A stretch of DNA of 64,000 nt from Pseudomonas gingeri (GTDB taxonomy: Bacteria > Pseudomonadota > Gammaproteobacteria > Pseudomonadales > Pseudomonadaceae), in contig NZ_JACAOR010000008.1 in NCBI RefSeq assembly GCF_013386115.1, positions 466,671 to 530,670 on the forward strand, in the 5' to 3' direction. The translations under genes and the position numbers were made by a program. The notes under the pieces are model-generated. The model saw nothing but the letters and a program-made list of their open reading frames with translations, did no database searches and was not told where the DNA came from. Of the stretch, positions 51,936-59,797 are shown piece after piece (the stretch's first letter is position 1; the number at the start of each line of letters is the position of its first letter).

Positions 51936-52227
51936 TATCGTGAGAAAAGTATACCCAGTCTCGTGCAGGTAATAGCTTGTATTTTCATGGCTGTGTTTCG
52001 ATGGCCGTATCTATTCTTTCTCGACCTGCAGCACGGCTGGGTATCCAGTCGATTGTTGAACGAGCTATCACTTTGGAGTTTTTTCGAATGAAAAGCTTTT
52101 TATCAGGCAAGGGTGTTGCGGGTGACAGGGCGTGCAAGTTAAGTATTTCAGGGTGTAAGTACCCGGAACAACGCACTTTGCCAGTCAAGTGGAAGGTGCA
52201 TATCAATGATGGTTAGAGGAAGTAAGA
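51936..52227 (+). other. Gap between the two fiber cassettes (about 290 bp)
   Basis: It is AT-richer than its surroundings. Near 51942-51970 there is a fragment resembling the fiber start (AAAAGTATACCCAG compared with AAAAGCGTACCCAG). A doubtful short open frame lies at 52088-52216. Otherwise nothing is recognised. Confidence 0.4.
52088..52216 (+). CDS. Doubtful small ORF (42 aa) between fiber cassettes
   Basis: MKSFLSGKGVAGDRACKLSI begins 9 bases after a GGAG word and reads 42 codons, with three Cys and a basic character. No family is recognised. It may be a remnant left by fiber exchange or chance; treat as doubtful. Confidence 0.2.
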   Translation: MKSFLSGKGVAGDRACKLSISGCKYPEQRTLPVKWKVHINDG

Positions 52228-53529
52228 ATGGATTATCCAAAAAGTGTACCCGGGGTCGGGCTGGCAAATGGAAAATTTGTCGACGATAACCCGATTACCG
52301 GTGCGCCCGGTTCGCTGATTCCAGCAGAGTGGGGAAATGCCGTCACCGATGAGATACTGGGGGTTATTCAGAAAGCAGGGCTAACGCCTGATGAAACCGA
52401 TCACTCTCAGTTGGCCGGCTCGATTCTGGCGATTATCGCGAAAGCTACGCCGAATGCTGCGACCGAGAGTACGGCCGGTATTTTGAAACTGTCCACTGGG
52501 GATCAGGTCATTGCAAGCACGGACGACACAACCGCAGTGACCCCCAAGAAGCTTTTGCAGAAACTGGCGGCTACCACTCAGGGGCAGTCTCTGAGTGCCT
52601 TTACGACTGCCGGTGCGGCACCGTTGTTTACGCTGTCCCCCGTACCAGCGATCACTGCATACACGGTGAATCAGCGGTTTCAAGTGAAATTCCATTCGGG
52701 GGGCGCCGGCTCTGACAAGATGAATATCTCGGGCCTCGGCCCGAAAAACATCATGCAATACGATGGCAGCGGCAATAAAGTCGCTGCTGCCATCCAAGGG
52801 CAGTTAACTGATGCTGTGTATGATGGCACCGATATTGTTTTGCTCGATCAGTTGCCAAATGCATCTGGTGTAACCCCTCCGCAATTCGATAACTCAACAA
52901 AAATCCCGACTACTGCTTTTGTTCAAAGTGTTGGATTTCAGTTTAGCGGTGCGTTTGGTATCAATACAAGCACCGTACTTACTGCGGCGGCTCATGCGGG
53001 CAGTCTTGTTGTTGCTACAAGCGCAACGCTGATTAACGTGACTTTGCCGCTCGCGTCTACCATGCCAGCAAAGACAACGATAAAGTTCTGGAGCTTTGGG
53101 AGCGGAGGGATGTCGATTGTCACTACAGGCTCCGATAGTATTCTCGTGCCAACCGCTACCACGGCGCTTCCGCTTCCCACTGGCGCTTGGGTTACTCTTG
53201 CCTCGAATGGAGCGGCAGGTTGGTATGCCATTGAGATGTCTGGAATTGGGGTTGGGCAGACACGACAGACTTTTGCTGTCGGAACTACACGAGTCGCTGG
53301 AACAACGTATTACAACACCACTGGGCGTCCTATTTGGATTTACTTGCAAAACGCTGTATCGAATACAGTTGGTGGAGCAGGGACCCTGACAGTCGGGGGG
53401 AGTGCTATGGAATTTCCAACGAGTTGGTATTCCACCCCTACATCGGGCGGTGGTGGAATTTCGGCTATGGTTTTACCCGGTGAGTCATACGTGGCAAGCG
53501 GCGCGACTCGTTGGATAGAAATTCGATAA
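52228..53529 (+). CDS. Tail fiber protein 2
   Basis: This 433-residue fiber shares the first roughly 45 residues with fiber 1 (MDYPKSVPGVGLANGKF and PGSLIPAEWGNAVTDE), the part that docks to the baseplate. The rest is unrelated to fiber 1: ATESTAGILKLSTGDQ near 80 (a tail-fiber repeat) and a Gly/Thr/Ser-rich tip. GAGGAAG precedes ATG. The gene looks lower in GC than the tail block, as expected for horizontally swapped tips. Confidence 0.88.
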   Translation: MDYPKSVPGVGLANGKFVDDNPITGAPGSLIPAEWGNAVTDEILGVIQKAGLTPDETDHSQLAGSILAIIAKATPNAATESTAGILKLSTGDQVIASTDDTTAVTPKKLLQKLAATTQGQSLSAFTTAGAAPLFTLSPVPAITAYTVNQRFQVKFHSGGAGSDKMNISGLGPKNIMQYDGSGNKVAAAIQGQLTDAVYDGTDIVLLDQLPNASGVTPPQFDNSTKIPTTAFVQSVGFQFSGAFGINTSTVLTAAAHAGSLVVATSATLINVTLPLASTMPAKTTIKFWSFGSGGMSIVTTGSDSILVPTATTALPLPTGAWVTLASNGAAGWYAIEMSGIGVGQTRQTFAVGTTRVAGTTYYNTTGRPIWIYLQNAVSNTVGGAGTLTVGGSAMEFPTSWYSTPTSGGGGISAMVLPGESYVASGATRWIEIR

Positions 53530-53539
53530 GGAGATAAAT

Positions 53540-53902
53540 ATGTCATATTACAAAGATACAAAAAATGGGCTTCACTTCCTCGACGATGCCGCTTTCGCAT
53601 ATATGTTGCCAGACGGATCCTTAGAGATTACTGATACAGAGGCGCGTGCTGCTCAAGCCGCTGCGAACGAACCAAGTCCTGAGCAAGTATTAGCTGCTAC
53701 AAATTCTGAGCGCGACTCTCTGCTTGCCACTGCCAGTCTGCGCATCGCACCTCTACAAGATGCAGTTGACCTTGGCACGGCGACCTCCGACGACACGGCG
53801 AACCTGAAGCTTTGGAAGGAATATCGGGTTGCTGTGAATCGCGTGAGCACTCAGACAGGTTTCCCCACAACTATCGATTGGCCGGCAGCTCCCGAGTCCT
53901 GA
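53540..53902 (+). CDS. Tail fiber assembly chaperone 2
   Basis: This 120-residue Tfa-family protein has ERDSLLATASLRIAPLQDAV and ends TTIDWPAAPES, collinear with chaperone 1 in the second half but different in the first. It follows fiber 2 by 10 bp, making a second fiber-chaperone unit. An AAGGAG ribosome site precedes ATG. Confidence 0.87.
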   Translation: MSYYKDTKNGLHFLDDAAFAYMLPDGSLEITDTEARAAQAAANEPSPEQVLAATNSERDSLLATASLRIAPLQDAVDLGTATSDDTANLKLWKEYRVAVNRVSTQTGFPTTIDWPAAPES

Positions 53903-53910
53903 TCACCACT

Positions 53911-53933
53911 AGCCGTAGTGAGCGGCTTTTTTG
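53911..53933 (+). terminator. Terminator after fiber cassette 2
   Basis: AGCCG (53911-53915) pairs with CGGCT (53923-53927), followed by T6. It lies just before the endolysin gene. Confidence 0.7.
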
Positions 53934-53948
53934 TGTCTGGAGAAAGAC

Positions 53949-54512
53949 ATGCCCGTTACCCAGCAGCAATTGCTGCAAATCATGCCCAACGCCGGCCCCA
54001 AAGCCGGCGTTTTTGTACCTGCTCTCAACACCGCCATGTCCCGCCATCAGATCAACACTCCCAAGCGCATTGCCGCTTTCCTGGCCCAGATCGGCCATGA
54101 ATCCGCGCAACTGCGTTATGTGCGGGAGCTGGGCAGTGACCAGTACCTGAGCAAGTACGATACGGGTGCCCTGGCGATCCGCCTGGGCAATACCCCGGAA
54201 GCCGACGGCGATGGCCAGCGCTATCGCGGTCGGGGGCTGATCCAGATCACCGGGCGCAGCAACTATCGTCAATGCAGCCTCGCGCTGTTCGGCGACGAGC
54301 GTCTGCTGCAACAGCCGGAACTGCTGGAACAGCCACAATGGGCCGCCGAGTCGGCGGCCTGGTTCTGGGAGCAGCAAGGGTTGAACGCGTTGGCCGATGC
54401 CGACCAGTTCAACAGCATCACCCGCAAGATCAACGGCGGCCTCAACGGCCTCGAGGATCGATTGCAACTCTGGGCACGGGCGAGGGCGGTGCTATGCGCC
54501 TCCTTGACCTGA
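53949..54512 (+). CDS. GH19 endolysin (chitinase-like lysozyme)
   Basis: This 187-residue enzyme cuts peptidoglycan so the cell can burst and release tailocin particles. It has the glycoside hydrolase 19 pattern: FLAQIGHESAQL with likely catalytic E51 (and E60 in RYVRE), then GRGLIQITGRSNYR. No signal peptide, so it depends on the holin for export. ATG 53949 follows GGAG; the frame opens six codons earlier. The spanin gene overlaps its end by 19 bases. Confidence 0.9.
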   Translation: MPVTQQQLLQIMPNAGPKAGVFVPALNTAMSRHQINTPKRIAAFLAQIGHESAQLRYVRELGSDQYLSKYDTGALAIRLGNTPEADGDGQRYRGRGLIQITGRSNYRQCSLALFGDERLLQQPELLEQPQWAAESAAWFWEQQGLNALADADQFNSITRKINGGLNGLEDRLQLWARARAVLCASLT

Positions 54513-55030
54513 TCCCGGCGCCTTACCGTCTGTTCGCTGTCGTCGTGCTGCTGGCCATTCTGGCCGGTGGTTCGGCGGCACTGGCCTGGCGGGTTCAGGA
54601 CTGGCGTTATGGCCTGCAACTGGAGCATCAAGCCAGGCTGCAGGCCGATACGCTCAAGCAGATTTCCCTGGCCGCGGCGACGCAACAGCGTGCCGAGCAG
54701 GACAAACGCCTGGCCCTGGAGCAACGACTCCAGGCCAGCGACCAGACTCATTCGAAGGAACTGAGCGATGTACAACAGGATCAGGCTCGCCTGCGTGATC
54801 GGATTGCCACTGCTGACCTGCGGCTGTCAGTCCTCCTCGACAGCGGCGATCCCGCCAGTGGCCGTGCAGTGCCAGCCACCACCGCCACCGGCGGCGTGGT
54901 TCATGCAGCCCCACGCGCCCGACTTGACCCGGCGCATGCTCAACGAATTATCGCCATCACCGACGACGGCGACCGCGCCCTGATTGCCTTGAAGGCCTGT
55001 CAGGCGTATGCCGGAGCGGTGTCGCGCTGA
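54494..55030 (+). CDS. Inner-membrane spanin (Rz-like)
   Basis: This 178-residue protein has one N-terminal membrane segment (about 13-32) and a long periplasmic helix rich in Gln, Arg and Ala (about 40-115), the design of i-spanin Rz. It pairs with the nested o-spanin to fuse inner and outer membranes at lysis. The start, ATG 54494, lies inside the endolysin gene. Confidence 0.85.
   Translation: MRLLDLIPAPYRLFAVVVLLAILAGGSAALAWRVQDWRYGLQLEHQARLQADTLKQISLAAATQQRAEQDKRLALEQRLQASDQTHSKELSDVQQDQARLRDRIATADLRLSVLLDSGDPASGRAVPATTATGGVVHAAPRARLDPAHAQRIIAITDDGDRALIALKACQAYAGAVSR
54768..54983 (+). CDS. Outer-membrane spanin lipoprotein (Rz1-like), nested in Rz
   Basis: This 71-residue frame lies wholly inside the Rz gene in another reading frame. 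It has a short hydrophobic signal and a lipobox-like end (LPLLTCGCQSS, lipidated Cys 18 or 20), then a Pro-rich region (residues 29-43) typical of Rz1. No clear ribosome site is visible, but nested Rz1 genes are common in phages. Confidence 0.7.
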   Translation: MYNRIRLACVIGLPLLTCGCQSSSTAAIPPVAVQCQPPPPPAAWFMQPHAPDLTRRMLNELSPSPTTATAP

Positions 55031-55117
55031 CATCCGGACGCAAGTCGCGGCTTGAAAGTCCGACGCGCTCCTGTAGGGTATTCATTTTGCCCAGGCGGCC
55101 CAGGTGTTCGAAACCTG

Positions 55118-55187
55118 AAGGAGCCGGCTGGCTGGCGATGACGGCGGTGAATTCACCCTCGCTATCGCTGGCAAGCCAGCTCCCACA
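55118..55187. repeat. REPIN at the tailocin right end
   Basis: REP arms GGAGCCGGCTGGCTGGCGAT and TCGCTGGCAAGCCAGCTCCC face each other across about 25 bp. Confidence 0.75.
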
Positions 55188-55363
55188 ATGATCCGGCCGA
55201 ATCTGTAGGAGTGGGCTTGCCCGCGAAAGGGACCTCAAGGTCGCCTGAAGCTTCGCTGGCAAGCCGGCTCCCACAATGACCCGGTCGAATCTGTGGGAGT
55301 GGGCTTGCCCGCGAAAGGGCCCTCAAGGCCGCCTGAAGCTTCGCTGGCAAGCCAGCTCCCACG
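55188..55363. repeat. Two tandem 88-bp REPIN units
   Basis: Unit 1 (55188-55275) and unit 2 (55276-55363) are near-identical direct copies, each with a GTRGGAGTGGGCTTGCCCGC arm, a roughly 25-base middle including AGGGMCCTCAAGG, and an inverted arm. They differ at only a few positions. Confidence 0.85.
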
Positions 55364-55384
55364 CCGTGAAAAGGAGAGAGCAAC

Positions 55385-55885
55385 GTGGACGACATCACCC
55401 GGCTTGCCGTCGAACTCGGCAAGCGCTTGCAAAACCTCAAGGCCCAGGTCACTACCGCCGAGTCCTGCACCGGCGGCGGCATCGCCGAGGCCATCACGCG
55501 GATTCCCGGCAGTTCGGCCTGGTTCGAGGCGGGCTACGTGACCTATTCCAATCGGCAGAAGACCTTGCAGTTGCAGGTCCCCGAGGCCTTGTTCGGCCAG
55601 GTCGGCGCCGTCAGTCGGGAAGTGGTCGAAGCCATGGTCCGTGGCGCCCAGGCCCACAGCGACGCGCGGTTCGCCGTGGCGGTCAGCGGCGTGGCCGGGC
55701 CGGACGGCGGCTCGTCGGAAAAGCCGGTGGGCACTGTGTGGCTCGCCTGGGGTGTGGGCGATCAGGTCGATACCGAGCGCCGGCAGTTCCCCGGCGACCG
55801 CGACGCGGTCCGCCGACAGACGGTGCAGGCCGCGCTGGAAGGGCTGTTGCGACGGGCGGAAGCAGAAATCGCAAATCAGGGGTAG
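55385..55885 (+). CDS. pncC: Nicotinamide-nucleotide amidohydrolase (CinA C-terminal domain protein)
   Basis: This 166-residue protein is the stand-alone CinA_C domain, which deamidates nicotinamide mononucleotide in the pyridine nucleotide salvage cycle. The motif TAESCTGGGIAEAIT and GVAGPDGG are visible. GTG 55385 follows AAGGAGAG. It lies upstream of recA and marks the right host border of the tailocin. It is often annotated cinA in Pseudomonas. Confidence 0.92.
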   Translation: MDDITRLAVELGKRLQNLKAQVTTAESCTGGGIAEAITRIPGSSAWFEAGYVTYSNRQKTLQLQVPEALFGQVGAVSREVVEAMVRGAQAHSDARFAVAVSGVAGPDGGSSEKPVGTVWLAWGVGDQVDTERRQFPGDRDAVRRQTVQAALEGLLRRAEAEIANQG

Positions 55886-55912
55886 GCGATCCGTCAACGC
55901 TGTGGAATAATA

Positions 55913-55928
55913 CTGGCTACTTATACAG
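55913..55928 (+). promoter_or_regulatory. LexA box (SOS) of recA
   Basis: CTG-N10-CAG (CTGGCTACTTATACAG) matches the gamma-proteobacterial SOS box. It is 41 bp upstream of the recA start. Confidence 0.85.
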
Positions 55929-55968
55929 GTGTTGGCCGTCAGGCCTTATTGATTACGTGAGGACTTTA

Positions 55969-57030
55969 ATGGACGACAACAAGAAGAAAGCCTTGGCTGC
56001 GGCCTTGGGTCAGATCGAACGTCAATTCGGCAAGGGTGCCGTGATGCGTATGGGCGATCATGACCGTCAGGCGATCCCTTCGATCTCCACCGGTTCCCTG
56101 GGCCTGGACATCGCCCTCGGCATCGGCGGCCTGCCAAAGGGCCGTATCGTGGAAATCTACGGTCCGGAATCCTCGGGTAAGACCACCCTGACGCTTTCCG
56201 TCATCGCCCAGGCGCAGAAAGCCGGTGCGACCTGTGCCTTCGTCGACGCCGAACACGCCCTGGACCCGGAATACGCCGGCAAGCTGGGCGTCAATGTCGA
56301 CGACCTGCTGGTTTCCCAGCCGGACACCGGCGAGCAGGCCCTGGAAATCACCGACATGCTGGTGCGCTCCAACGCGGTTGACGTGATCATCGTCGACTCC
56401 GTGGCCGCCCTGGTGCCAAAAGCGGAAATCGAAGGCGAAATGGGCGACATGCACGTCGGCCTGCAAGCCCGCCTGATGTCCCAGGCACTGCGCAAGATCA
56501 CCGGTAACATCAAGAACGCCAACTGCCTGGTGATCTTCATCAACCAGATCCGCATGAAGATCGGCGTGATGTTCGGCAGCCCGGAAACCACCACCGGTGG
56601 TAACGCGCTGAAGTTCTACGCTTCGGTTCGCCTGGACATCCGTCGTACCGGCGCGGTGAAGGAAGGCGACGAAGTGGTGGGCAGCGAAACCCGCGTCAAG
56701 GTCGTCAAGAACAAGGTGGCTTCGCCGTTCCGTCAGGCCGAGTTCCAGATCCTTTACGGCAAGGGCATCTACCTCAATGGCGAGATGATCGACCTGGGCG
56801 TGCTGCACGGCTTTGTCGAGAAGTCCGGTGCCTGGTACAGCTACAACGGCAGCAAGATCGGTCAGGGCAAGGCCAACTCGGCCAAGTTCCTGGCGGACAA
56901 CCCGGAAATCGCCGCCACCCTCGAGAAGCAACTGCGTGACAAGTTGCTGACCCCAGGTGTTGATACCAAGGCCAACTCCGGTGCTGCTGTCGTCGAAACC
57001 GAAGACGACCTGGCCGACGCTGACCTCTGA
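55969..57030 (+). CDS. recA: Recombinase RecA
   Basis: RecA forms filaments on single-stranded DNA, pairs homologues and stimulates self-cleavage of LexA and phage-type repressors. The 353-residue protein has Walker A GPESSGKT (65-72) and the L1/L2 DNA-binding loops (EGEMGDMHVGLQARLM and SPETTTGGNALKF). The ATG at 55969 is preceded by GAGGAC. recX follows 8 bp downstream. Confidence 0.98.
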   Translation: MDDNKKKALAAALGQIERQFGKGAVMRMGDHDRQAIPSISTGSLGLDIALGIGGLPKGRIVEIYGPESSGKTTLTLSVIAQAQKAGATCAFVDAEHALDPEYAGKLGVNVDDLLVSQPDTGEQALEITDMLVRSNAVDVIIVDSVAALVPKAEIEGEMGDMHVGLQARLMSQALRKITGNIKNANCLVIFINQIRMKIGVMFGSPETTTGGNALKFYASVRLDIRRTGAVKEGDEVVGSETRVKVVKNKVASPFRQAEFQILYGKGIYLNGEMIDLGVLHGFVEKSGAWYSYNGSKIGQGKANSAKFLADNPEIAATLEKQLRDKLLTPGVDTKANSGAAVVETEDDLADADL

Positions 57031-57038
57031 GTAAAGCG

Positions 57039-57506
57039 ATGACCGCCGTACTGGATACCCCGGTCGCCGTACGGCGTACTGCCATGGACCTGCTCGCGCG
57101 ACGCGAGCATGGTCGAGTCGAGCTGACGCGCAAATTGCGTCAGCGCGGCGCTTCTCCCGAAATGATCGACACCGAACTCGACCGCCTGACGGAAGAGGGG
57201 CTGCTGTCCGAATCCCGTTACCTCGAAAGCTTCGTTTCCTACCGTGCCCGTTCCGGCTATGGGCCTCTGCGTATTCGCGAGGAACTGAGCCAGCGCGGTC
57301 TTCAGCGTGCCGATATCGAACAGGCCCTGCGTGAAAGCGGTCTGGACTGGCAGGCGCAGTTGGAAGACACCTGGCGGCGCAAGTTTGCCGGACAACTGCC
57401 GGTGGACGCCCGTGAACGTGCCCGGCAAGGGCGCTTCCTGAGTTATCGGGGGTATTCCATGGAAATGATCGGCCGCCTGTTCAGCGGCCGAGGCATGGAC
57501 GACTGA
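57039..57506 (+). CDS. recX: RecA regulator RecX
   Basis: RecX caps and limits RecA filaments. The 155-residue protein has the three-helix repeat layout: AMDLLARREHGRVELTRKLRQRG near the start, then GYGPLRIREELSQRGL and a C-terminal copy. It is coexpressed with recA. Its stop codon abuts the stop of the convergent LOG-family gene in TGATCA. Confidence 0.93.
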   Translation: MTAVLDTPVAVRRTAMDLLARREHGRVELTRKLRQRGASPEMIDTELDRLTEEGLLSESRYLESFVSYRARSGYGPLRIREELSQRGLQRADIEQALRESGLDWQAQLEDTWRRKFAGQLPVDARERARQGRFLSYRGYSMEMIGRLFSGRGMDD

Positions 57507-58625
57507 TCAGGTTGCCTTGATCGGCTCCCTGGCTCGCTGTTGCTCGGGGAGCCAGGCCTTGCCCCAGTTCTCCGGCAGGTTGATGAAGTCCACCAGTTCG
57601 CGCAAGCGTCCCTGATCCCGCGCGGTAAAGTGAAACGCCAGCCGCGACAGGTGGCTGAATTGCGGCTCGTCGTGCTCCTGGCCGCTGTAGGCATGCTGAT
57701 GAAAACCGCCACTGACACACAGGTCGGTGAACTGTTCGTCCAATTGCGCCAGCGCCTGCTCGTTGAGCGGATGGTTCATGCGGATCACGAACTGGTTCTT
57801 CAACCAACGACTTGAATGGAAATTGCTGTAGAACTGGTTGATCTCCGCTACCGCTTCATCGGCGCTGTACACCAGTCGGGCCAGCTTCAGGTCCTTCGGC
57901 AGGATGTAGTGATTGGCTTCCAGTTGCGTGCGGATGAAGTCGATGGCGCCTTGCCAGAAGCTGCCGCCCGGCGTATCCAGCAACACCACCGGCACCAGCG
58001 GGCTTTTACCGGTCTGGATCAGGGTCAGTACTTCCAGCGCTTCATCGAGGGTGCCGAACCCCCCCGGGCACAGCACCAGCGCGTCGGCTTCCTTGACGAA
58101 GAACAGCTTGCGGGTGAAGAAGAAGTGGAAGGACAGCAGGTTGACGGTGCCGTCGACCGTCGGATTGGCATGCTGCTCGAAGGGCAGGGTGATATTGAAC
58201 CCCAGGCTGTGTTCCAGCCCGGCGCCGGCATGGGCGGCGGCCATGATGCCACCGCCGGCACCGGTAATGACCATCAGGTCGGAGTGGGCGAGAGCGGCTC
58301 CCAGTTCCTTGGCCTGGGCATACAGCGGGTGTTCGATGGGTGTGCGGGCAGAGCCGAACACCGTGACCTTGCGGCGGCCCTTGAACTGATCCAGCACCCG
58401 GAAAGCATGTTCCAGTTCGCGCAGGGCCTGCAGGACGATCTTGGCGTTCCAGCGATTGCGGTCATCCTGGGCCATGCGCAGGACGGTCAGCATCATGTCG
58501 CGATAAAGCGGGAGGTTCGGGCTGTCGGGGGCAACCCGCTTGAGTTGTTCTTCGACCTTGCTGGTCAGGTCGACACCATTGCTCTGGAAATGACGGGACA
58601 GGAAGTCATCCGGTTCGTAAGGCAT
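57507..58625 (-). CDS. LOG-family Rossmann protein (TIGR00730 type)
   Basis: This 372-residue protein carries the LOG nucleotide-binding motifs GAGGGIMAAAHAGA (about 120-133) and PGGFGTLDE (about 195-203). Related enzymes release free cytokinins from nucleotides; short members are about 190 residues, so this long version has extra N- and C-terminal parts. The physiological substrate in Pseudomonas is not established. It is convergent with recX with no gap. Confidence 0.82.
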   Translation of the reverse strand: MPYEPDDFLSRHFQSNGVDLTSKVEEQLKRVAPDSPNLPLYRDMMLTVLRMAQDDRNRWNAKIVLQALRELEHAFRVLDQFKGRRKVTVFGSARTPIEHPLYAQAKELGAALAHSDLMVITGAGGGIMAAAHAGAGLEHSLGFNITLPFEQHANPTVDGTVNLLSFHFFFTRKLFFVKEADALVLCPGGFGTLDEALEVLTLIQTGKSPLVPVVLLDTPGGSFWQGAIDFIRTQLEANHYILPKDLKLARLVYSADEAVAEINQFYSNFHSSRWLKNQFVIRMNHPLNEQALAQLDEQFTDLCVSGGFHQHAYSGQEHDEPQFSHLSRLAFHFTARDQGRLRELVDFINLPENWGKAWLPEQQRAREPIKAT

Positions 58626-58947
58626 TCAGCTTCTCCTTCATATACAGAACTTCTGGCGCGGTCGAAATATTCACCGGCGCCGCGACACTGCATGTGTCGC
58701 TGTATAGCCAGCTTGATGGCTTTGCATGACAACTGGCGAATTGATCATGGGCCTATAAAGTCTTGTCTGGCAACAGCTTGTTGCACCGTCGCGGCCGACT
58801 TGTACCGCTCGTCAGAAGCTGTGCCCGTGCCTTCCGGCTCTGATTTACTTAATCACAAACCGGCCAGAAGCGCTTCACGGGTGTGACGGATCCAGGCCGG
58901 CGTTTTCTGGTAGTGGGATCGACACCGGGACGGCAGGGAGGCGGGTG
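58626..58947. other. Gene-free gap (322 bp)
   Basis: It contains the LOG-gene promoter and a perfect GCGACAC-TGCAT-GTGTCGC palindrome (58682-58700). No RNA or protein gene is recognised. Confidence 0.5.
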
Positions 58948-59142
58948 ATGGCGAGGATGACGCTGGAAGTCGATAGCGAGCTCTACCACTTGTTGCAGAT
59001 GGCCGCGCGGGCCAACCATCTCAGTCTGGAGGACGAATGTCGCCGGCGACTGGAGGGTGGGGAGCGGCGCTCGCGTTACATGCAAGCGCTGGTCGCGGAA
59101 CTGCGCGCCGATGATGAGCAACGGCGCCAGGCGCGGCAGTGA
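58948..59142 (+). CDS. Small ribbon-helix-helix-like protein
   Basis: This 64-residue protein (MARMTLEVDSELYHLLQMAA...) has the beta-strand then two-helix pattern of Arc/MetJ-type DNA-binding proteins, with a basic C-terminus. GGAGG precedes ATG 58948. There is no obvious toxin partner. Its TGA abuts the stop of the convergent next gene (TGATCA), as in the recX/LOG pair. It is probably a conserved Pseudomonas hypothetical. Confidence 0.6.
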   Translation: MARMTLEVDSELYHLLQMAARANHLSLEDECRRRLEGGERRSRYMQALVAELRADDEQRRQARQ

Positions 59143-59568
59143 TCATTTTTTCTTTGGCGGTGTTGCTTTCGGGCAATCGCTTTCCACGAAGTGGGCGGAA
59201 GCGACGGGACGGTTGCTCTTGTTCTCGGTGAACTCGTAGCGCATCACCGCGCCCTGGGCCATCAGCTTGCGATAGTTGGCGTTGCGGCAGACGCTGGCGC
59301 CCAGTTGCAGGTAGACCGCCTTGGGGTTGGCCCGCATGCCTTCGGCATAGTCGGGCTGCACGCTGAGGTGGTCGATCAACTGGTTGCCTTCCACCGTATA
59401 GGCGACTTCCAGGATGTTATCGTTGAGTTCGCGAGGCAGGGTTTCGTTGCTCTTCTGCGCGACGTCCTTCAGCATTTTGTTCAGTTCGAAATCCTTCAGC
59501 GAGGCCGCCTGGGCACTGAAGGGCAACGCCAGCAAAAGGGCGATGGACGGTACGGTAAGGCGCAGCAT
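59143..59568 (-). CDS. Secreted QSregVF-family protein (PA3611-like)
   Basis: This 141-residue protein has a signal peptide (about 1-21, cut after AQA) and two Cys. Its length and the recA neighbourhood fit PA3611, called a quorum-sensing-regulated virulence factor family in P. aeruginosa. The tail ends PPKKK. The biochemical role is unknown. The assignment rests on size, export signal and synteny, so it is moderate. Confidence 0.65.
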   Translation of the reverse strand: MLRLTVPSIALLLALPFSAQAASLKDFELNKMLKDVAQKSNETLPRELNDNILEVAYTVEGNQLIDHLSVQPDYAEGMRANPKAVYLQLGASVCRNANYRKLMAQGAVMRYEFTENKSNRPVASAHFVESDCPKATPPKKK

Positions 59569-59797
59569 GAAACTCTCCTGATTCGGTAACTGGTGCTTCG
59601 ACCCGTTACCGGGCTGTGCGTTCAGTGGTGGCGAAGTATAGAGGGCGGTTGTAGGCCCTACTAGGCCGGTGCTGAAGGAAATCTCGACAGTCTGCTGGGC
59701 AAACGCTGCGGTTGCCTCTGTTAGACTTCGCGCACTTTTTATCGTCGTGAGTCGTATTGTTCGTGTTCAACCCTTCTTTTTGCCGGCGTCGCAGCTT

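Larger units (their letters stand above)
55031..55384. other. Tailocin-cinA junction (354 bp), REP-rich
   Basis: No gene. The stretch contains one REPIN and a tandem pair of 88-bp REPIN units, listed separately, ending at the cinA ribosome site AAGGAGAG. Confidence 0.6.

Noticed and set aside
37188..55030. Complete Mu-like prophage
   Set aside because: Transposase, capsid, portal, terminase and head-completion genes are missing; only tail, fiber and lysis functions remain.
55118..55363. CRISPR array
   Set aside because: The repeats are REP palindromes in inverted pairs and two tandem 88-bp units, with no uniform short repeats and no cas genes.
58682..58700. Terminator or sRNA at the GCGACAC palindrome
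   Set aside because: No T tract on either strand and no promoter; left as an unexplained palindrome in the gap note.
58948..59142. Antitoxin of a toxin-antitoxin pair
   Set aside because: No toxin gene overlaps or follows; the adjacent convergent gene encodes an exported protein on the other strand.
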